Shown here in pieces: positions 11,340-23,550 of a DNA stretch of 64,000 nt. The position numbers and the translations under genes were made by a program. Position 1 is the first letter of the stretch. Every line of letters starts with the position of its first letter. The notes under the pieces are model-generated. The model had not been told where the DNA came from. It saw only the letters and a list, made by a program, of their open reading frames with translations, and made no database searches. Source of the DNA: Tyto alba. Its lineage: Eukaryota > Chordata > Aves > Strigiformes > Tytonidae. The DNA is taken from positions 7,249,817-7,313,816 of the forward strand of contig NW_024881277.1 in assembly GCF_018691265.1 (NCBI RefSeq), written 5' to 3'.

Positions 11340-13200
11340 CAGTGGGTGTAACCATAAATGAACATCAAACCAGAGCAACCAGCAAGTAGACGAGGCCTGG
11401 GGGCCTGATATTTTTGAGAGCCTAAGTCAGGACTGGAGAATAGAGAGCCCAAGTGTCTGTAAGTAGCTACTGGAGGAGTAAGGTGGCCCAAACCACCTCC
11501 TGGAGTAACTGTGGGGTCTTGGGCATCTGGCACTGATAAGGCCATAGGTCTTGACCTGGAAGGCGAATTGTTCTTTCTGGAAGAGAGCCTCAGGAATGCA
11601 TGGAGCTCTGTCTGGAGATGGACGAAGAGTCAGCTGAGAGCTGAGGAGTCACCATAGGAGGGAAAACAACACGGGCACAACTGTGGTGGGTGGATGGATG
11701 GCTGCTGTGGACATCCTGATCAGGAAGAAGTAGATGAGGCCTTCTTCTGACAACTGGAAGAAGCCTCATGTTTGCATGCCCTGGTCCTCATGGAGGACTT
11801 ACACTATGACCACATATGCCGAAGGTGAAACAGACCAAGGTGTAAGGCCCACAGGCTGCTTCTGGAGCTTACTGAGTTATCCTGAGAAGGGTGACTGAGA
11901 GGCAGAGAGATGAGGTGCACTGTTGGGCTTCATAACTAGAAACAAGGAAGAGGTGGTCAGGGATGTAAAAGTCAGGGTGAGAAGGTAGAGCTGAGTCTCA
12001 TGAAAGAAGGGAACAAGGCCAAGAGCAGGACTTGATGAAAGCAGGGTTTGTCCTGCTAAGGGACTTGATTGGAAGAATACCCTAGTATATGGCCCTACGG
12101 AGAAGGGTGCAAGGAGCAACCCTTGAAGTTGAAGGGTTTCTTCCATTTCCATAACAGTCCACCCCAACATGCAGGAAGTTATGGAAAGGTGGAACTACTC
12201 TGGCATGGATGAGAAATGAGTTCCCGACTAAAATGAATCATGAAGAGGTAGCAAAGGGAAGGTGGAATCTGGCTGCCTTCCAGCCTCAATGGTTGTGTAA
12301 CTGTGCAGGAGAGAGGAATTTGTGTGTGTGTGTGTGTGTGTGTGAAGAGAGATGAGGGGATCCTGGGGCCAGGTTCTGGATGGAGAGAATTGTAAGACCA
12401 GCTCTTGGAGGTATCCATTATCTTTGCCTATATAGATATAGATCTTGCTGTAACAGAGTATAGTATACCAACAGCCACCTTTTTTTCCATTTCTCCAGTG
12501 ACCATGGTTTTGACTGGCCTAGACAGCTTGCACCTCAGGTCTTCCATTGACGATAATGCATTTGTGCGGCAGAGAGTTTGCATCAGTACAGGGACAGGGC
12601 TGACTGACAGGGGCCATGAAGCAGCTGCCAGGAGGTGACAGCAAGGACAAGCTTCAAAGGCCAAATTTATATGTCTTAACTTTACTCTCCTTAGGAAGGA
12701 AGAGCTTGCCAGGAACCAGTGGTTGCAAGGAAATGCAAGAGCAAAAGGAAGAGCTTCAGATCCTCATTAGAGACCAAGGCTGAAAAAGGAACATGCAGGG
12801 CTTCCGCTGAATGGAAAGGCTGATTTAATAACAGCAGAGGCAGGTGGGGCTGGGGCTCTCAAAGCCCTCTTTGCCTGAGTCTTTACTGAAAAGTTCTCCA
12901 GGCCTCTGTGCTGAGGGAAAGGGCTCAACAAGCAGGAGAGCATGCATTGGCAGGAATCTCCTGATCTCCTGATCAAGTCTAAATATGAAGGGAAGTCAAG
13001 ACCCTGTATGTCAGACACTCTCTGGACTGTGTTTGTCCCTACCTCCAGCCACACATGTCTCTCACCAGCCCCCTGCGACTTATAGCACCTTTGTTCCAAT
13101 CTGAGATTTTTCCAAGACGGTCTGTAGCTGCACATTTCAGCGCATTCACACCAACTCCTACCTGCCGTATTTGGGAAATGAGCTGCACACAGAGACAGAA
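11340..13200. other. No recognised gene; contains a GT microsatellite
   Basis: A (GT)n run lies at 12321-12344. The part from about 11880 to 12010 resembles 24385-24510, so copy B resumes similarity to copy A there. A short stretch at 11700-11760 resembles 24000-24050 in the opposite orientation. No coding domain is seen. Confidence 0.5.
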
Positions 13201-13216
13201 AAATGTTTCTTACTTG

Positions 13217-13218
<2 letters not shown>

Positions 13219-13247
<29 letters not shown>

Positions 13248-13348
13248 CAACAACAACAACAACAACAAAAAAAAAAACAACAAAAAAAAAAAACAAAAAA
13301 ACAAGATGGTCCAGTTTAATAATTAAAAAAAAAAAAAAAAAAAAAAAA
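13219..13348. repeat. A-rich simple repeat with AAC units
   Basis: Poly-A runs are broken by CAA/AAC triplets. The lysine-rich open frame across it is low-complexity and not a gene. Confidence 0.95.
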
Positions 13349-13349
13349 G

Positions 13350-15200
13350 AAACCCAGAACTCCTCTTCTGCATATGAAGTCCACCTAAACTGCTCTGAAG
13401 TCAAGTGTCTATAGTGGAGATGCCCTTACACCAAAGGAAAACATATTTTTTGTCAAGCAGGGATCCCAAGATCCCTCAGAGTACCCCCTACCCCAGACTC
13501 TGTCTGTAATCACTCACGGTCACTCACACCTGAAGTTATACACTCCCTAAATTCACAGAGGGATGCAAAGAGTCAAAAGAAAGGAAATGCCCTCTTTTGA
13601 ATAGCCATATCTGCACTCATCCCACTGTATGTGGCCTACAAGTACGTCTTCAGTAGGCTCTGCAGCATCTGGACCCACTCATTTCTCATTTGCCTCCAAC
13701 ATGGGGCAGCTTGGGTGCAAGTGTCCAGGCTTCCTCATCTACTCAAGGGACAGAAATGAGCTGTCTCGACTGAGATGCTTTGGCTCACCCTGCCTGTCCA
13801 CCAGCTCCTGCTCCAGAAAGTCTCCCACCAGCCTGGGGACACATTTCCCAGTCCCATGCCATGGCCTCATCTACCCTTGTGTATCTTGCGGGCAGTGGTC
13901 ACCACTTTGTGGGCAACTGGATCAACCCTTGAATGAAGATGTTTGGCAAAAGTTGAACCATTTTTGGTGTTGACCTTGGTGTAATCCATATGAAAGAAGA
14001 TTTCATTGCCAGAACTTTGACACTGTTCTGTACATTCTCATTCATTCTTTCACAGGCCATGGACAAAGACCAGCAAGCTGATAACGCTTTGTCTCTCCCT
14101 ATGTAAAGAGAGTTGGATACATCTGGTTCCTTTTGACAGGTAACGTTCATATTTTTTCATATAGCCCCTGATTCGATTCTTCTCCACCATCGGCTGTTTT
14201 CCTCTGCAGTCCTGCCTTGAGGCACAATGGCTTAGGAGAACTTCTTGGTGAAATATGAGGTAAAGAGAACTTAAAGTATCTCTGCTCTATCGCCACCAAT
14301 CTTAAAAAATTTAGTTGCGAACAAGCATTATTCCTGTTTCTTCTTGCTACTGTTCCTGAAGTAGTAAAATCTTATGATGCAGCCCTTGAATTCCCATTCA
14401 AGTTTCAATTGAGTTTTGATACAGAAGACTGCGGTGCTTGGAGGATGCTGTCTTTGAAAACTAGGTACACTTGGCTTTGCTGCCCATTGGTGCTGCTGAC
14501 CATGAGATCCCGGCTAAAACTCCCCATAATCAGCCAGATCTGCTTCACTGAGGACCAACATTTGCAGTCCTCTATTCCCCTTCCTCACTGCCCTCAGGAG
14601 CTCAGACTCCGTTATCACTGTCCCAACAACCAGTCTTCACACCCCTGCTCAGCTCTTCCTTGCTTGCAGTTACCAGCTCCAGGTTTGCATTGCCCTTGTT
14701 GGCCCATCTGGTAGCTGTGAAAACAAGCTGTCCCCAAACTGCCTGGACTGTTTGCATGCTGCTGTGTTCCTCTTCCAGAAAATTCTGGGCCATTAATGTC
14801 CCCAGTGAGGCCCAGGCTTCTCCAGCCAGAAACTTCCTTGGGGACTTTGGAAAGATTATGGCAGTTTCTCCATTCATGTTAAAACCCAGAGGCCCCCTCT
14901 TGTCCCGGCTGAGGCCATCAGTGCACATTTGGGTCGTAGCACCTCAGGGGTAGCACCAGGCCAAGCTCTGACTTGTCTCAGGGAAACCTGGTACCAAGTG
15001 TCCAAGACCCCATGTGTGCAAAGGCTTTTCTTCAGAGCAGAGATGGGCCAGAGCGGACGGTAATGGAAACATAAAGCCAAAACTGGAAGCCAAGAGAGTG
15101 AGCAAACCCTCCTGTCCCCAAGGCCAGAGAGAACTGGGCTGGGAAGCACAGGCCTGGATAGAAAACGGTTTAAGGATTTCCCCTGGTTACATCCGGTTCG
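13350..15200. other. No recognised gene
   Basis: Mixed-composition DNA. Frames of up to 155 codons overlap on both strands without a recognisable domain. Confidence 0.5.
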
Positions 15201-15224
15201 GTATATGGCTGGGTTTTTTTCATC

Positions 15225-15563
15225 ATGCTCTCTTATCTGCAGATCTTCAGGGCCATGCTGAGGATCCCCTCTGAGCAGGGACAGCACAAAGCCTTTTCCA
15301 TGTGCCTCCCTCACCTGGCCGTGCTCTCCCTGTTCATCCACACCGCCATGTTTGACTACCTGAAGGCCTCCTCTATGTTCTCCCCATCTCTGTCTCTGGT
15401 AGTGTCATTTCTGTAATTGGTGATGCTTTCAGCACTGAACCCCCTCTTCTATAGCATAAGGAACCAGGAGATCAAGGATGCCCTGAGGAAACTTATTGGA
15501 GGTTTTTCAGCATCCATAGACTCTCAGAATTTCTCTGCAGATGATCCCTACTATATGTCATGA
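15225..15563 (+). pseudogene. Olfactory receptor C-terminal fragment (TM6-TM7)
   Basis: The plus-strand frame reads MLSYLQIFRAMLRIPSEQ and KAFSMCLPHL, then TM7 with NPLFYSIRNQEIKDALRKL, which is the gamma-c OR signature. One in-frame TAA (15414-15416) stands where the other copies have a Tyr in SFLYS. After it the same frame continues to a stop at 15561-15563. Helices 1-5 are absent upstream, so this is a truncated, inactive copy. It is opposite in strand to the three longer gamma-c copies. Confidence 0.88.
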
Positions 15564-15789
15564 CAGCCCAAGAATACCTTTCTTTCTTTATACGTTTTGG
15601 TCCTCATTTTTCCAGTTGTGATGATGTGTTCTTCAAAGAAATAGCATTATTCTTTCTCTCTTACTTCAGATTTTAACCATCTTGTGCAACCCAGAGACTT
15701 GTCTCAATAAGGAGCTCTCTGTGTATTTAAGCAGAATAAATGAACTGACAACTTCTTTGTCTTAGATCCATCCTGATTGGGGCAGGAAT

Positions 15790-16680
15790 GAATGGGGAAT
15801 GAAAACACCTTTCTGGGTGCACCAGCTCAGGTCAGGCCTCTCTGTCAGCGTGGCAGCAGAAGCTGCCTGAGAACCTCCAGGGCCGGGGCTCTTGTGCAGG
15901 TCACGGGAGAGGGGATGGCACGGAGGGGCTGCAGAGCCCTCAGGATGTGCTGGAGAGGAGAGCAGGGGATGCGGGGTGACACTGACCTCCTTCTCCTTGT
16001 GCCATTGATTCCTCCAATCTCTGGGGCTGACCCCTCCCTGCCCCCGAGTGGCTGCTCTGCCTTTCAGAGGGGCTAAGGCCGTGGTGGGTGCCAGGAACCT
16101 GCTTTGGGACTAACCCAGACTGGGCTTTGCTGGGGAGGGAGGTGGAGGAGGGCAGGGGAGGGGGAAATCTTGGAGAAATTGGGCTTGACTGGAAAGTACC
16201 AGGAAGAGAAAAAACAGAGTATAAGTCATACTGCATGACCACGCAGGGAGAAGACACACCAGGGGATTTGTGGTGCAGAGCCAGGGCTTGTGGAAGGGAT
16301 TGAAGGCATGCAGGTGCAGGAGAGAAGAGGCTGCTCTGTGCTCTTGTTGGCATGAACAGACCAGGAAGGTGACCCAGGGCCTTCATCTCCCCCCAGCCTC
16401 TCTCACTGGTTATTTCCAGCACTGGCTGCTCACCCAAGCTTATGGGTGAGTCTTTCTGTGAGACCATCTCCATCCTCCTGCTGGTCTCAGTGCCTGTATG
16501 GGGGGACTGGCCAGCCTGCCCGGCCTCTCTCCTGGCCCAGACCCCGGCAGACCCTGGAGCAGGGCTGTCTGTAAAGACCAGCATGGGACACAGCTGGGTC
16601 TGGGCAGGGGTCAGATGCTGGGGGAGCCTCCAAACCATCATGGCCTTGGGAGAAGGGGCAATGAAAACTGTATTGGGGAT
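15790..16680 (+). mobile_element. LTR-like block, plus orientation
   Basis: This is similar to the reverse complement of about 43290-43850 and of the 5.6-kb block. Shared landmarks include CAGTGCCTGTATGGGGGGAC near 16490 and CACCAGGGGATTTGTGGTGC near 16258. It is cut off at about 16680, where CR1-like sequence begins. Confidence 0.6.
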
Positions 16681-16689
16681 TGATCCAAA

Positions 16690-16993
16690 GAACCTTTCAA
16701 CTATCACAAACCAAATGAAGGAGGTGAATGGGAAAATCCAGCATAGATTGCTCAAGTGCAAATCATGCCAATATAACATCATCGTCTTCTTAAACAAAAT
16801 AAAATCCTCTGTTGCCATGGGGAGATCAGTGGATGTTGTTGTCCTGGACTTCAGCAAATCATTCAACACTGTTTCCTACATCCTTCTCCTGGACAAAGTG
16901 GCAAGACAGAGATTGAGGGGTTGGTGTGTGAGATGGGTAGGAAATTGTCTCACAGGCTGCACTCAGAGGGTGGCGATCAATGCTTTTACTTAG
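16690..16993 (+). mobile_element. CR1-like reverse transcriptase fragment, plus strand
   Basis: The frame reads VDVVVLDFSKSFNTV, matching the conserved CR1 palm motif but with Asn where Asp is usual after the Phe. It continues LRGWCVRWVGNCLTGCTQRV, the expected CR1 continuation. Only about 300 bases survive. Confidence 0.82.
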
Positions 16994-17019
16994 GCTGGAA
17001 GCCAGGATACAATGAACAT

Positions 17020-17850
17020 TTCTCACCTCACCTTTTCAGATGCAGACTGAGGAGGCAACGGACATTTCCATTATCCTCCAGCTTTTTCTTTCGTTATTGT
17101 TTGTACCTTCAGATAACTCTCACCTATGTTGCTCTTTTGAACTTTAGGGAGTAAAAACTTTCAACAGCCTCATTGTTTCCTTAGTCAACACTTCAATTGT
17201 GTTTATACCTATCTTTGTGGATTTACCTACCTAAGTTATCTCTCCTGACAGTAGCCCTCCCAGAAGGCAAACTCATTAGAGATATCTTGTACTTAGCATA
17301 TGTTTCTGGATCACTATTTTATTGGTCATGAAAATATATCACACTTCAGATTTCTTAGTTTCCAAGGAACTAAAACCCTTCTGTGCCTGTGGGCAGCCGA
17401 TTCTCTAAGGACAGCAGTGGGATCTGTTGTAAAGGACCTGTAAGATCCAGCTGCAGAGATCAGTGGAGAAGACTGATGTAAGGAGAAGTGATGCAAGTCC
17501 CAGGGAACCAATGTGAAAAATGGTGAGACTGGGAAATGAGGAGGAAGGTTGTCCATACTATGTTGGACCCCAAGGGACTGTCCAGACCTCCCAAGGAGAC
17601 ACTGTGCATCAATATCAGAGACAGAATGTTGTTATCACCTCTTCTCTAAACAGAAATTAATATAAATGCTCTTTATAATGAAGAATCATTTTTATTAGAT
17701 ATATTTGGAAATATTCCTCCTTAACTACATTGTAAAATTTATTCAATTATCTGTACGAGTCTTCAAGACTTAAAGGAAAAAGCATGGCTTCTTAGGACAT
17801 TCTGTATTTTAATGAGCTCCATGATGTATTTGGCCCTGAGTCCATGAGCC
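17020..17850. other. No recognised gene
   Basis: AT-leaning sequence with no domain-bearing frame and no clear repeat. Confidence 0.5.
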
Positions 17851-17859
17851 TCGATACTG

Positions 17860-18790
17860 AGAGGAGACTGAGCAAAATACTCAAGAAGTCAAAGTCAGAA
17901 GAAAACCCAAAGTACCTTGAAGCATTGATTGGCCCCACTGAGGGCCATTACTGACAAAGCCTCCCCATGGACTCGTTAGAGCAGATAATTGGAGGCTGTG
18001 GTTGCAGGTAGGCAAAGGCACTGTGCAGGTGGCTGTAAGGCTGCAAAACCCCTTGGTTTGTTTTATGAAGCAGAAAGGCCAAGCCCTGACCCCCAGGCCC
18101 TGCGAAAGCAGGTCCTGTCCCTCACATGTGGGTCAGGCTCTTCCTGGGGGCAGTGGGGTGTGAGGGTGAGCAATGCCACGTGTAGGGAAACTGCACAACA
18201 CCTCCCAGCTTCCCCAAGAAGGGACAAGGAGGAAATAAATTCCAGAGCCTCAAAATAAGGTTTATCCTGGTAGGTCTCAGTGACAGAGGCAACTGCCATA
18301 ATCAAGGGGACAAAGAGCTTGTTCTTGTGTGGCCTTTCAGCCCTCCCAGAGCCCTTGGTCACCACTACTGCAGACTTCCTTCTACTGTCCCCTTTACGCA
18401 TCATTTTCCCTTCAGGCTGTTGACATCCATCTTGCTTTCCCACCTAGCTGTCACCCCAGCATTTCTGTACCTTCACTGACATCTCTCCACCCTCGCTGGC
18501 TGCTCCTTGAAAAACAGTGCTGTGGGTTTTTTGAGAGTCCTTCTGGGCACCTCCTATGCCACAACGCAGCCCTTGTAGTGAGATTTCCTTCTCTCACATC
18601 CAGACTGAAGTTTCCGAGCTGCACTTTGTGGAGCTTTCCTTCTCCTCCCACTTCCAAGAAAAGCTCCATCTTCTCTGAAACCATCCTTCAAGCTGCAGAC
18701 ATCTGCTACAGTGCCCTGAGCCTCCACTTTACCAGGCTAAAGAAGCCCAAGTCCCTCAGCCTACCCTCAGAGGAAGGTGAGGACTGATCT
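17860..18790. repeat. Diverged copy of the OR-upstream flank
   Basis: The part from 17860 to 18170 aligns by eye with 9100-9430 and 39010-39330. It shares the run CACTGAGG, ACAAAGCCTCC, GTTAGAGCAGA and CTCTTCCTGGGG in order. The later part parallels 9600-10000. It is more diverged than A, B or C and is best read as an older duplicate without its island or OR. Confidence 0.55.
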
Positions 18791-18831
18791 CAGAAGAAGC
18801 TGTGACAGCAAACAGCAGGACTGTCATGGTG

Positions 18832-19110
18832 TCACTGCAGGAGAGCTCCAGTGAAATCACAGAAGAGGTGGCCCACTCCACTGGGGCCCCAGCACTGTAT
18901 CTGGGACAGGAATGAGATGATGACCGTAGATGACATCAATACCCCTAGCCAGGGTGTAGCTGCCTTCTCAGCAGACCTGCCAGTTTGGGAATCTTGCAGA
19001 GAGAAGTGGGTGGCACACAGCCTGGTACTGACCTTAGGATGTGGCCACCAGCGGGAAACACTCAGCACCTGCAAAAGGTGCCAAAACCAGCACTGACACT
19101 GCTGTGAGCA
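18832..19110 (-). pseudogene. Olfactory receptor fragment (TM4 to extracellular loop 2)
   Basis: The minus frame includes CWGPSGVGHLFCDFTGALLQ, the form of the second extracellular loop seen in many class II ORs. It follows a degraded TM4-like stretch (SSTVIISFLSQIQ). No other receptor helix can be followed on either side. The loop differs from the gamma-c form (NQFFCEIAQILKLSCSD), so it came from a different OR family. Confidence 0.6.
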
Positions 19111-19269
19111 GAGGTGGTACCTACGAGGAAGAACGTTTGTTTCTGTGTTAGTTGCTTCAATCAATTGTAAAGGAAGTTGGGAGAGGTGAAAGATGAAGGT
19201 ATGTGTGCCTCTGAGTGCATTCACACTCCCTTCTGAAAGGTGAGAAATGCCTTCTTCTGAAGGGCAGCG

Positions 19270-20330
19270 TCGCTCATGCTTGCAGAACCCCTTCTGACTG
19301 CGCAGGTGAGATGCTCCCCAGGGCAGCTCCTTTCATTCTGTGCATTTGAAGGCAGGGGCCAGACAGCCAAGAAAGGGTGATGGAGCAGAGAGACACAATG
19401 CAAATTTGGACTTCTGACCTAATCCTTCTGTGTCCCTCTGAAGACAGATAAACAGCCTCTCTGAGCTGGGGTGAGAGGACCATGCTGGAAATGGTGGTTG
19501 CTATGTGCTGGTCTGTGGTGATTGCCCTGGGGCAGCTTCCCCGGGGTGCCCAGCGCACATGGGCACAGCCCAGCCCCTGCTCTGCTGGGCCTTCAGGTCT
19601 CTCACAGGAGCCTGAATGTGTGAGGACACTGCTGTGTGCCCCCACCCTGCACATTCACACATTTCCAGTCTTCACTGGTGGTTTCTCTTCTGGGCAATTT
19701 CCTGGGTATGCTCTTGAGAGCAACTCTGGAAGAAGACCTAAACCTTCCTGCATTGCCCTGAGGAGATCCCCTTGTCTGATGGAAACACTGTCCTGAAGGC
19801 CAGCTCTGTCACAGAAGTGCCCACTGCCTGTCCCTGCCTGTGGTCACAGAACTGCCACATCGTGGGACTGTGACCACGCACAGAAGCACTCAGATCATAG
19901 ACCAATAGAAGGGCTCAGGAGCAGAAAGGGGAAGTTTAAAACCAGCAGCTTAGGAAAGATCAAGTGCATTTGCTTCCTGGAAGCACTGCTCTGCCAAGAT
20001 GTTTTTCCCCTCCACCTCTGCACACAAGCACTGACCCAGTAGATCCAGAGAACAGCTTGGAGGAAGGATCTCAGAGAAATATATCTGCAGTATCCTTTAT
20101 TTTGTTTAAACACAAAGAGAGCATGGGTCCTCATTTACAAAGTCTCTCAGTCACAAAATCTTGATAGATGCAAATTATAAAAGCGACAAATAATCACACT
20201 TCTTTGTAGAGAATATTATGTAAAGTAAAACAAACAAACAAACAAAAAATCAACTCCCAAAACCCCAACAGAACCTACATACTGTGCCCTCCTTTTAATG
20301 AGTTACATTTCAAGTTATTCACAAAATACA
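19270..20330. repeat. Segmental duplication, downstream flank of OR copy B
   Basis: This is similar to about 34920-35770 downstream of copy C. Shared landmarks include GCCCAGCGCACATGGGCACA and GATCCCCTTGTCTGA/GATCCCCCTGTCTGA. Because the ORs are on the minus strand, it holds their 3' flanks. No gene is seen. Confidence 0.75.
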
Positions 20331-20336
20331 TGTAAT

Positions 20337-21299
20337 TTATTGTTTCAGAAATTCATCTGTTATCAGTTCCCTCAGGGCATCTTTGATCTCCTGGTTCCTC
20401 ATGCTGTAGATGAGGGGGTTCACTGCTGGAGGCATCACCGAGTACAGAAATGACACCACCAGGTCCAGAGATGGGGAGGAGATGGAGGGGGCTTCAGGTA
20501 GGCAAAGATGGCAGTGCTGATAAACAGGGAGAGCACGGCCAGGTGAGGGAGGCACGTGGAAAAGGCTTTGTGCCGTCCCTGCTCAGAGGGGATCCTCAGC
20601 GGCCCTGAAGATCTGCACATAGGAAAAAAGAATGAAAACAAAACACCCAAATGCTAAACAGGCACTAACCACAAGCAGCCAACTTCCCTGAGGTAGGAAT
20701 CTGAGCAGGAGAGCTTGAGGATCTGGGGATTCACAGAAGAACTGGTCCACAGCATTGCCTTGGCAGAGTGGTAGGGAAAATGTGTTGGCTGTGTGCAGGA
20801 GAGATTGAGCCCAGTGCCCCAGGCAGCTGCTGCCATGTGGACACAAGCTCGCTGCCCAGGAGGGTCCCGTAGTGCAGGGGTTGGCAGATGGCAACGTAGC
20901 GGTCATAGGCCATGATGGTGAGAAGAGAAAACTCTGCTGTAGCAAAGAAAAAGAAAAAAAACACCTGTGCGGCACATCCTGGGTAGGAAATGCCCTGGTG
21001 TCCCAGAGGGCATTGGCCATGGCTTTGGGGAGAGTGGTGGAGATGGAGCCCAGGTCGAGGAGGGAGAGGTTGAGGAGGAAGAAGTACATGGGGGTGTGGA
21101 GGTGGTGGTCGCAGGTGATGGCGGTGATGATGAGGCCGTTTCCCAGGAGGGCAGCCAGGTAGATGCCCAGGAAGAGCCAGAAGTGCAGGAGCTGCAGTCC
21201 TCTGTCTGCAAATGCCAGGAGGAGGAACTGGGTGATGGAGCTACTGTTGAAAAATTGCTTCCACTGGTCATTGGGCACTGTCCATGGAGGAAAAGACAT
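20337..21299 (-). pseudogene. Olfactory receptor, gamma-c type, copy B, heavily frameshifted
   Basis: From the distal ATG the frame reads [20 protein letters not shown] and continues open through TM1 ([13 protein letters not shown]) and TM2 ([15 protein letters not shown]). After MANALWDT the frame is lost and regained repeatedly: [26 protein letters not shown] and NPLIYSMRNQE occur in different frames. The codon that is the start ATG in copy A reads TTT here, so an ATG 16 codons upstream is the only start in frame. The acceptor-like sequence near copy A's start is also changed. It is most similar to copy C. Confidence 0.9.
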
Positions 21300-22837
21300 T
21301 GAAATGTTAGTGTAGACTTCTCTGAGATAAAACCTACTTCATATCTCTCAGTGACTGCCTCTCCCTTTTAACCAAGTCCTCTGTCTGCTTGAGCTCTGGA
21401 GGAGTCAGTCCTGCCAGACAGCCATAGATAAATCGGAACATGTGTGATCACAGATTAAATCCACTCATGTTCAGCGTTTTTGCTCCCAATTCACCTTACT
21501 GCAAGGCATAGCTGTGGGGATATTGGATTTTTTAAACCGTTTTTGTTGCACCACTACACATGAGGAGTGGTTTTAAGGCAGAAATTTATGGCATTTCTGC
21601 TGAACTCCTACTGAAACATTGTATGTTTTGAGAGACCAAGGGGCTGTCCTGAAATTCAGAGTGAGGAGAGTTGCTCTGTCCATCAGCCCTGGTCTCATCT
21701 GCCCTTTGCTGACCGTTTTGAGCTGGATGATGGAAACAGGGCACTGCTGGGACTAGAGGAATCCAGTCTCCAAGCACAGCTCTCCAAAGCCCTCAGCCCC
21801 TCTCATCACACCTGAGGAGGATCTCAGCTCTCCCCTCCCAGCCAGGGACACAGAGGGCTCATTGCAGCTGCCTGTGTGCAGACACCCAGCAGCATTTCCA
21901 TGGCCTTAGCACTGAGGTGTTTCCTCCCTGGGGCTGCTGGATAACACAGAGATGTCCTGGGAAAGCTGTGCCCACCTGGAGAGAAACCTGCAGCCCAGCA
22001 TGAACCCCTCAGAGCAAGAGTTGAATGTCCTAAAATGGAGGTGTCCTGAAGAGAAAATTAGGTCCTTTGTTTTACCCACAGATTATGAGGAAACTTTACT
22101 CCTATGGACACATCTGCACAGCAGGACCCACAGGGTTGGGCTCAAAACTGCAGCTTAACCCCACCACCCCCCATCCCAGCAAGTCCAGGGATGACAGTAA
22201 GGGGAGCAGATACAGGAGGGGGAAAATGGAGAAATACCACACTGCTTGTGTTCTTGGAGGCAGAAAGGGACAGGCAGTTGGGTATTGGGTAGTTTCTCCT
22301 CTTCAAGGGTGAGGCCGCTGGAAGGTGCCCCATGACCTTGAGGGCAGAGGCTGTGTTGGACAGGGGGTAGATCAGGGGGCTGCTCCATGGAAGGCATCTG
22401 CACTGCAGGGAATGGCAGGGAGGTGCCCGAATCCCCCCTCCCACAGCGTTCCTGGCAGCAACTCCCTCTCCCTTCATGCCCATATCTCTGGTTCCTGCAG
22501 CTGTCCCTGCCTGGAGCCGCTTCTCTGTCCCCTTATCTCCTCCCTGTCAGTGCTGCCAGCCCCCATCCCACCCGCCCTGCTCAGCTCTGCCCTGCGGACC
22601 CCTCCTGGCAGCAGGACACTGCCCAGGGAGCAGTCTAGGTGCAGGGGCTCAGGAGCAACTGAGAATGCTAAAGACAACTGAGATCTGAGTTATTCCACTA
22701 GAGTGGAGAAAAAAATCTAGCAATGCCCACCCAGCCAACCAAAAAAAAAATCTCAAAGAAAAGGTCTTTGCATTTCAAGTAAAAGCCTTGATATCCTTCT
22801 GCAGAAGGAACCTCTGCAAAAGTCCTCAGAGTGATCT
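21300..22837. repeat. Segmental duplication upstream of OR copy B
   Basis: This is about 95 percent similar by eye to 36735-38277 upstream of copy C. No domain-bearing frame is seen. It could hold the intron and 5' exons of the OR if it is transcribed. Confidence 0.75.
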
Positions 22838-23550
22838 GGAGCTGTGAGCATCCCTGATCCACAGCAGCCTCTGGAGAGCAGAAGGAGCCTGCCCTGGCGG
22901 GGTCTCTCCTTCCCACAGCTTCTCCCCACAGCGCCGTGGGGAGCTCCCCGGGCAGGCTGAGTGCTGACCCTGGCAGGCGGCAGAGTCCCTGCCCCAGCAC
23001 ACAGCCCCCTGGGGTGCAGGGACCCTGCTGGGAAGGACAGCCCTGGGCACCCCTGCCTGCACACCCGGCTGCACACCCCTGCAGCCGGCCCCGCCAGAAG
23101 GCAGCCCTCATGCCCTGGCCCTCGCAGGGGGCACCAGGGAAGCCCTGCTTGGGAGCACTCCTCCTCCTCCTCCTCCTCCTCCTCTAGGCAGGAGGCAGAT
23201 TCCTGGCGGCTCTGCTGCCTTCCCCAGATCCCTCCCCGAGCTGCAGCTGCATTGCCCTGCACCCCCAGACTTACTGTGGCCAGGGCCCTGACGCTTTCTC
23301 CTCCTCGGAGCTCTCAGCAGCCTCCCAGCCCAGGCTGCCTTGAAGCTGTGTGTGCCTCGCTGCTCTGCCCTGGGTGCCTGCAGGCAGTGCCCCAGCCCTG
23401 CTGCGCTTTGCAGAGGAGCTGCTCCTGGGCAGAGCTGTCTCTCTGCAGCGCTGCCCACTTGCCAGGAGCTCCCTCCGGCCCAGGAGCCCGGCCCAGCTCA
23501 GCACCACAGCAACAGCCCAAGGCACTTTAATGACCCCTCAGGAGGGTTTG
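22838..23550. repeat. Highly conserved GC-rich island, copy B
   Basis: Counterpart of 8350-9090 and 38278-38995. The CTC run at about 23158-23186 is shorter than in copy A. Confidence 0.7.

Noticed and set aside
13055..13414. Lysine- and threonine-rich frame
   Set aside because: It is translation of an A-rich simple repeat.
15940..16869. 309-codon minus-strand frame
   Set aside because: It lies across an LTR-like repeat and antisense to a CR1 reverse-transcriptase fragment; no domain is seen.
22698..23530. Open frames shared by the three conserved islands
   Set aside because: Lengths, stops and frames differ among copies, and both strands are open, so DNA-level rather than protein-level conservation is likelier.
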